A stretch of DNA of 64,000 nt, from contig NZ_CP042176.1 in the NCBI RefSeq assembly GCF_005937885.2, positions 5,265,501 through 5,329,500 on the forward strand, given 5' to 3'. Below are positions 62,179 to 64,000 of this stretch, piece by piece (position 1 is the stretch's first letter; each line of letters starts with the position of its first letter). Made by a program: the position numbers and the translations under genes. The notes under the pieces are model-generated. The model made no database searches and was not told the DNA's origin. It saw only the letters and a program-made list of their open reading frames with translations. Source of the stretch: Bradyrhizobium sp. KBS0727. GTDB lineage: Bacteria > Pseudomonadota > Alphaproteobacteria > Rhizobiales > Xanthobacteraceae.

Positions 62179-63180
62179 TCACTGGTAGGCGGAGCCCGCC
62201 AGCGATGATGGACGATTCAGGAATTCGGGCCGCTGGTCCGCGGGCCGTCGCAAGGATTCCGACGGTGACTCGTTAAACAAGGCACGATAGGCGACCGCAA
62301 AGCGCCCCAGTTCCCAGAAGCCGTGATCGGTCGCCAATCGAGTGACGGTTGTGGTCGACGAATCCGCCCGCTGAAGCGCCCGGTGGACAAGGTGCATTCT
62401 CCGCAAGGAAAGAAAGCGAATTGGGCCCATCCCCAGATGCTTCTCGCAGGCGACGCGCAACGTTCGTTCCGCCACACCAATCGCCGCGCAAATCTCTGTC
62501 AGATACAGCGGCCGGCAGGGGTGTGCCTCCAGGAATTCCTCGAACCGGGCGATGATGATGTCGTGGCGGCGGCCGCCGCTGGTCATATCCAGCGAGCATC
62601 CCTCGGTCAGGCACCGGATCATCACAAGAATCAGCTCCTGCTCCAGCGCCCGTGTCACCTCGGGAAGCGAAAGAATATCCGGAGAAGTCTTGGCGAGCTG
62701 TCCGACCATCTCATGAATCTTCAGCAGCCGTGACATCAGTGCGGGAGCTGGCCTGACCAGATGTTTCAAGGGCGACCCCGAATATTCGCGGCCGGTCAAG
62801 GCTTTGCACGATGCATCGAGATCGTCCTCGGGGAGAGACATCGACCCCCAATCGCAGTTGGCCTCGGTCCGCCGATACATCAAGTCAGTGTCGTTGATAA
62901 CGATATCGCCGGGCAAGACCGCCATACCGCAGTGTTGCATGGCCGGCTGGTCTGGCCTGGTTAGAAAGCCGATCGCCGCTCGATGCGGCTTGACAGTGCC
63001 GATGTAAACCCGGGGCAGATCCTCGTGAGCGCCGTGTACCCAGAGCTTGCCCATGCTGACTTGAGTCAATTCGGCGCGGAATTCTCCTTTCGCGGTCGGG
63101 AGAAGCTCTACCTCCACGGAACGAAAAGCCGATTGATAAGCAAACGGGTCGGTGAAGGTGAGCACGCTGCTCGAAGGCAT
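62179..63180 (-). CDS. AraC-family transcriptional regulator, paralog 2
   Basis: A 333-residue regulator with the same layout as paralog 1: ligand domain, then LTEICAAIGVAERTLRVACEKHLGMGPIRFL and the second HTH VTRLATDHGFWELGRFAVAYRALFNESPSESLRRP. Shared blocks (EVTRALEQELI, RHDIIIARFEEFLEAH) show that it arose by duplication. It is convergent with the outer-membrane protein gene. Confidence 0.88.
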   Translation of the reverse strand: MPSSSVLTFTDPFAYQSAFRSVEVELLPTAKGEFRAELTQVSMGKLWVHGAHEDLPRVYIGTVKPHRAAIGFLTRPDQPAMQHCGMAVLPGDIVINDTDLMYRRTEANCDWGSMSLPEDDLDASCKALTGREYSGSPLKHLVRPAPALMSRLLKIHEMVGQLAKTSPDILSLPEVTRALEQELILVMIRCLTEGCSLDMTSGGRRHDIIIARFEEFLEAHPCRPLYLTEICAAIGVAERTLRVACEKHLGMGPIRFLSLRRMHLVHRALQRADSSTTTVTRLATDHGFWELGRFAVAYRALFNESPSESLRRPADQRPEFLNRPSSLAGSAYQ

Positions 63181-63882
63181 TTCCGCACTCCTGGATCAGC
63201 TGAAATTGCAACCGACTGCTTGACCGTGTTTTCATTTAAATGAGAAGCGATGAGCGAAATTCTCTTTGCCGATAATCGTCAGGGCACATGTACGGAATAT
63301 GACATAAAACCAGAGGATGCAGAACGCAAAAGGCTATCTCCAACGGAAATTGGTTACGAATCTCTTCGCGTACAATGTCGCGCTGCAAGCGCGTAAATCG
63401 GCGCTTGTCGAACGGAAGATCGTCGGCGTGCAATTCCTTGATGGCAATGGGATCGCTTTGGGCGACTCCCTGAACCGAGTAGTCCTAGCCTAATGTTATT
63501 CCGAGGATCGCCCCGGCCAACGCATTTAATCGCCTGTTTTTCATCGTGGCTCTCTGGAACACGTGGGAGAAGGGCAAATCCTTCGCACCACCGATCCAGA
63601 AGAGAAGTTTGGGGTGAGGAATAGTCGCAGTCTATGCAAATTCGGCACATTTGTCTTGCCGTTTAAATGAGCTTCATTCTGCCCCGCGGATGGCATCTCG
63701 CTCCGCGCTCATCTACGCGCCGTTTCTGCATAGTCGATACATTTGAAATGCCTCATACAATCGAGTGAAGCGCGATCGTCCGCGTTAGGACAATACCGTT
63801 TACCTGTGACTATTTACCTGTGCCGTTGCGGTACAACCGCTCCCAATGCCCCTCGCATTGCGCTCATCAAGGAACGGTCTAG
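63181..63882. other. Intergenic region, about 700 bp
   Basis: No gene that I can support; frames such as 63354-63650 have no motifs. Base composition is noticeably more A+T-rich than the left of the window. The decamer TTTAAATGAG occurs at 63236-63245 (inside the palindrome CATTTAAATG, 53 bp upstream of the AraC gene) and again at 63662-63671. The right end carries two direct repeats before the truncated gene. Confidence 0.5.
63799..63822. promoter_or_regulatory. Direct repeats TTTACCTGTG upstream of the right-edge gene
   Basis: TTTACCTGTG occurs at 63799-63808 and 63813-63822, 14 bp centre to centre, about 60-85 bp before the ATG at 63883. Paired direct repeats are typical sites of AraC-like or OmpR-like activators, though 14 bp spacing is unusual. 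Confidence 0.35.
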
Positions 63883-64000
63883 ATGAAGCTGTCCACAAGG
63901 CGCCGGCGATGGCTGTTCATTCTAGGGGCTGTGCCAATCGTCTATTTCATACTGGCTTACCTCGTGTTGCCTGCGATTTGGACGCACCACGAGCACGAAC
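63883..64000 (+). CDS. N-terminus of a membrane-anchored protein, truncated by the window
   Basis: The first 39 residues begin MKLSTRRRRWLFILGAV: five positive charges, then one hydrophobic span (WLFILGAVPIVYFILAYLVL) followed by WTHHEHE, so an inner-membrane anchor or uncleaved signal. The AAGGAACGG before the ATG is a fair ribosome binding site. The rest lies outside the window. LssY C-terminal-domain proteins can start this way, but that is a weak suggestion. Confidence 0.45.
   Translation, partial: MKLSTRRRRWLFILGAVPIVYFILAYLVLPAIWTHHEHE

Noticed and set aside
63354-63650. 98-codon minus-strand frame near the right end
   Set aside because: No recognisable motif and unusual composition; the gap looks non-coding.
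1-64000. tRNA, rRNA, CRISPR arrays, riboswitches, transposase genes
   Set aside because: None was recognised on either strand; the repeats found are single palindromic elements, not regularly spaced arrays.

Overview
The window is high-GC, densely packed alphaproteobacterial DNA, most likely from Bradyrhizobium or a close relative in the Nitrobacteraceae. Three things suggest this: several families of palindromic intergenic repeats typical of that group, an exact FixK/FNR-type box, and a large number of TRAP, ABC and Bug-type solute-binding proteins beside catabolic enzymes. No rRNA, tRNA, CRISPR array, phage or intact insertion sequence was seen. Nearly everything is catabolic or transport, arranged as small operons, each with its own regulator.

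Layout. 1-2473: the end of a molybdenum hydroxylase large subunit, an orphan TRAP-type binding protein and a 2-oxoglutarate/Fe(II)-type oxygenase. 2774-7497: purine degradation (uricase, NCS2 permease, a UraD-UraH fusion, allantoinase PuuE, and a DUF3830 protein coupled to PuuE). 7626-13131: small secreted proteins, an aldose-epimerase-like protein, two oxidoreductases, a DUF2889 protein and a FixK-box-preceded 51-residue membrane protein. 13153-20952: sugar-acid catabolism (UxuA, zinc dehydrogenase, TRAP transporter, FCD-type GntR regulator, UxuB), with a palindromic operator between regulator and UxuB. 20959-32841: a CoA-dependent aromatic pathway that fits aerobic 2-aminobenzoate (anthranilate) degradation: CoA ligase, the two-domain monooxygenase/reductase, RidA, enoyl-CoA hydratase, SDR, MarR regulator, two paralogous cupins, a PhzS-like monooxygenase and a kynurenine-formamidase-like hydrolase. 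Four related 22-bp sites mark its promoters.

32949-37974: two divergent operons around a Bug-type binding protein, a Gfo/Idh/MocA enzyme and a UTRA-type GntR regulator, with matching inverted operator-like elements between them. 38095-45416: an M20 amidohydrolase followed by a complete dipeptide-type ABC importer. 45417-46082: repeats. 46083-50673: CaiB/BaiF CoA-transferase, an orphan molybdenum hydroxylase large subunit and a VOC protein. 50772-54522: a dCMP-deaminase-like protein, a divergent uracil phosphoribosyltransferase, a DUF1688 (URC4) protein and a long GTP-cyclohydrolase-II-like (URC1) protein. This is a bacterial version of the URC pyrimidine-degradation pathway. 54933-62129: formylglycine-generating enzyme, two sulfatases with the modifiable cysteine, an AraC regulator and an outer-membrane MetA-pathway protein; a second AraC paralog follows at 62179-63180, and a truncated membrane-anchored gene runs off the right edge.

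The most interesting items are the bacterial URC cluster with its altered PRPP loop, the MarR-box regulon of the aminobenzoyl-CoA pathway (including a RidA protein lacking the usual substrate-binding arginine), and the FixK-box-controlled small membrane protein. All functional calls are from reading sequence and context; no database search was run.
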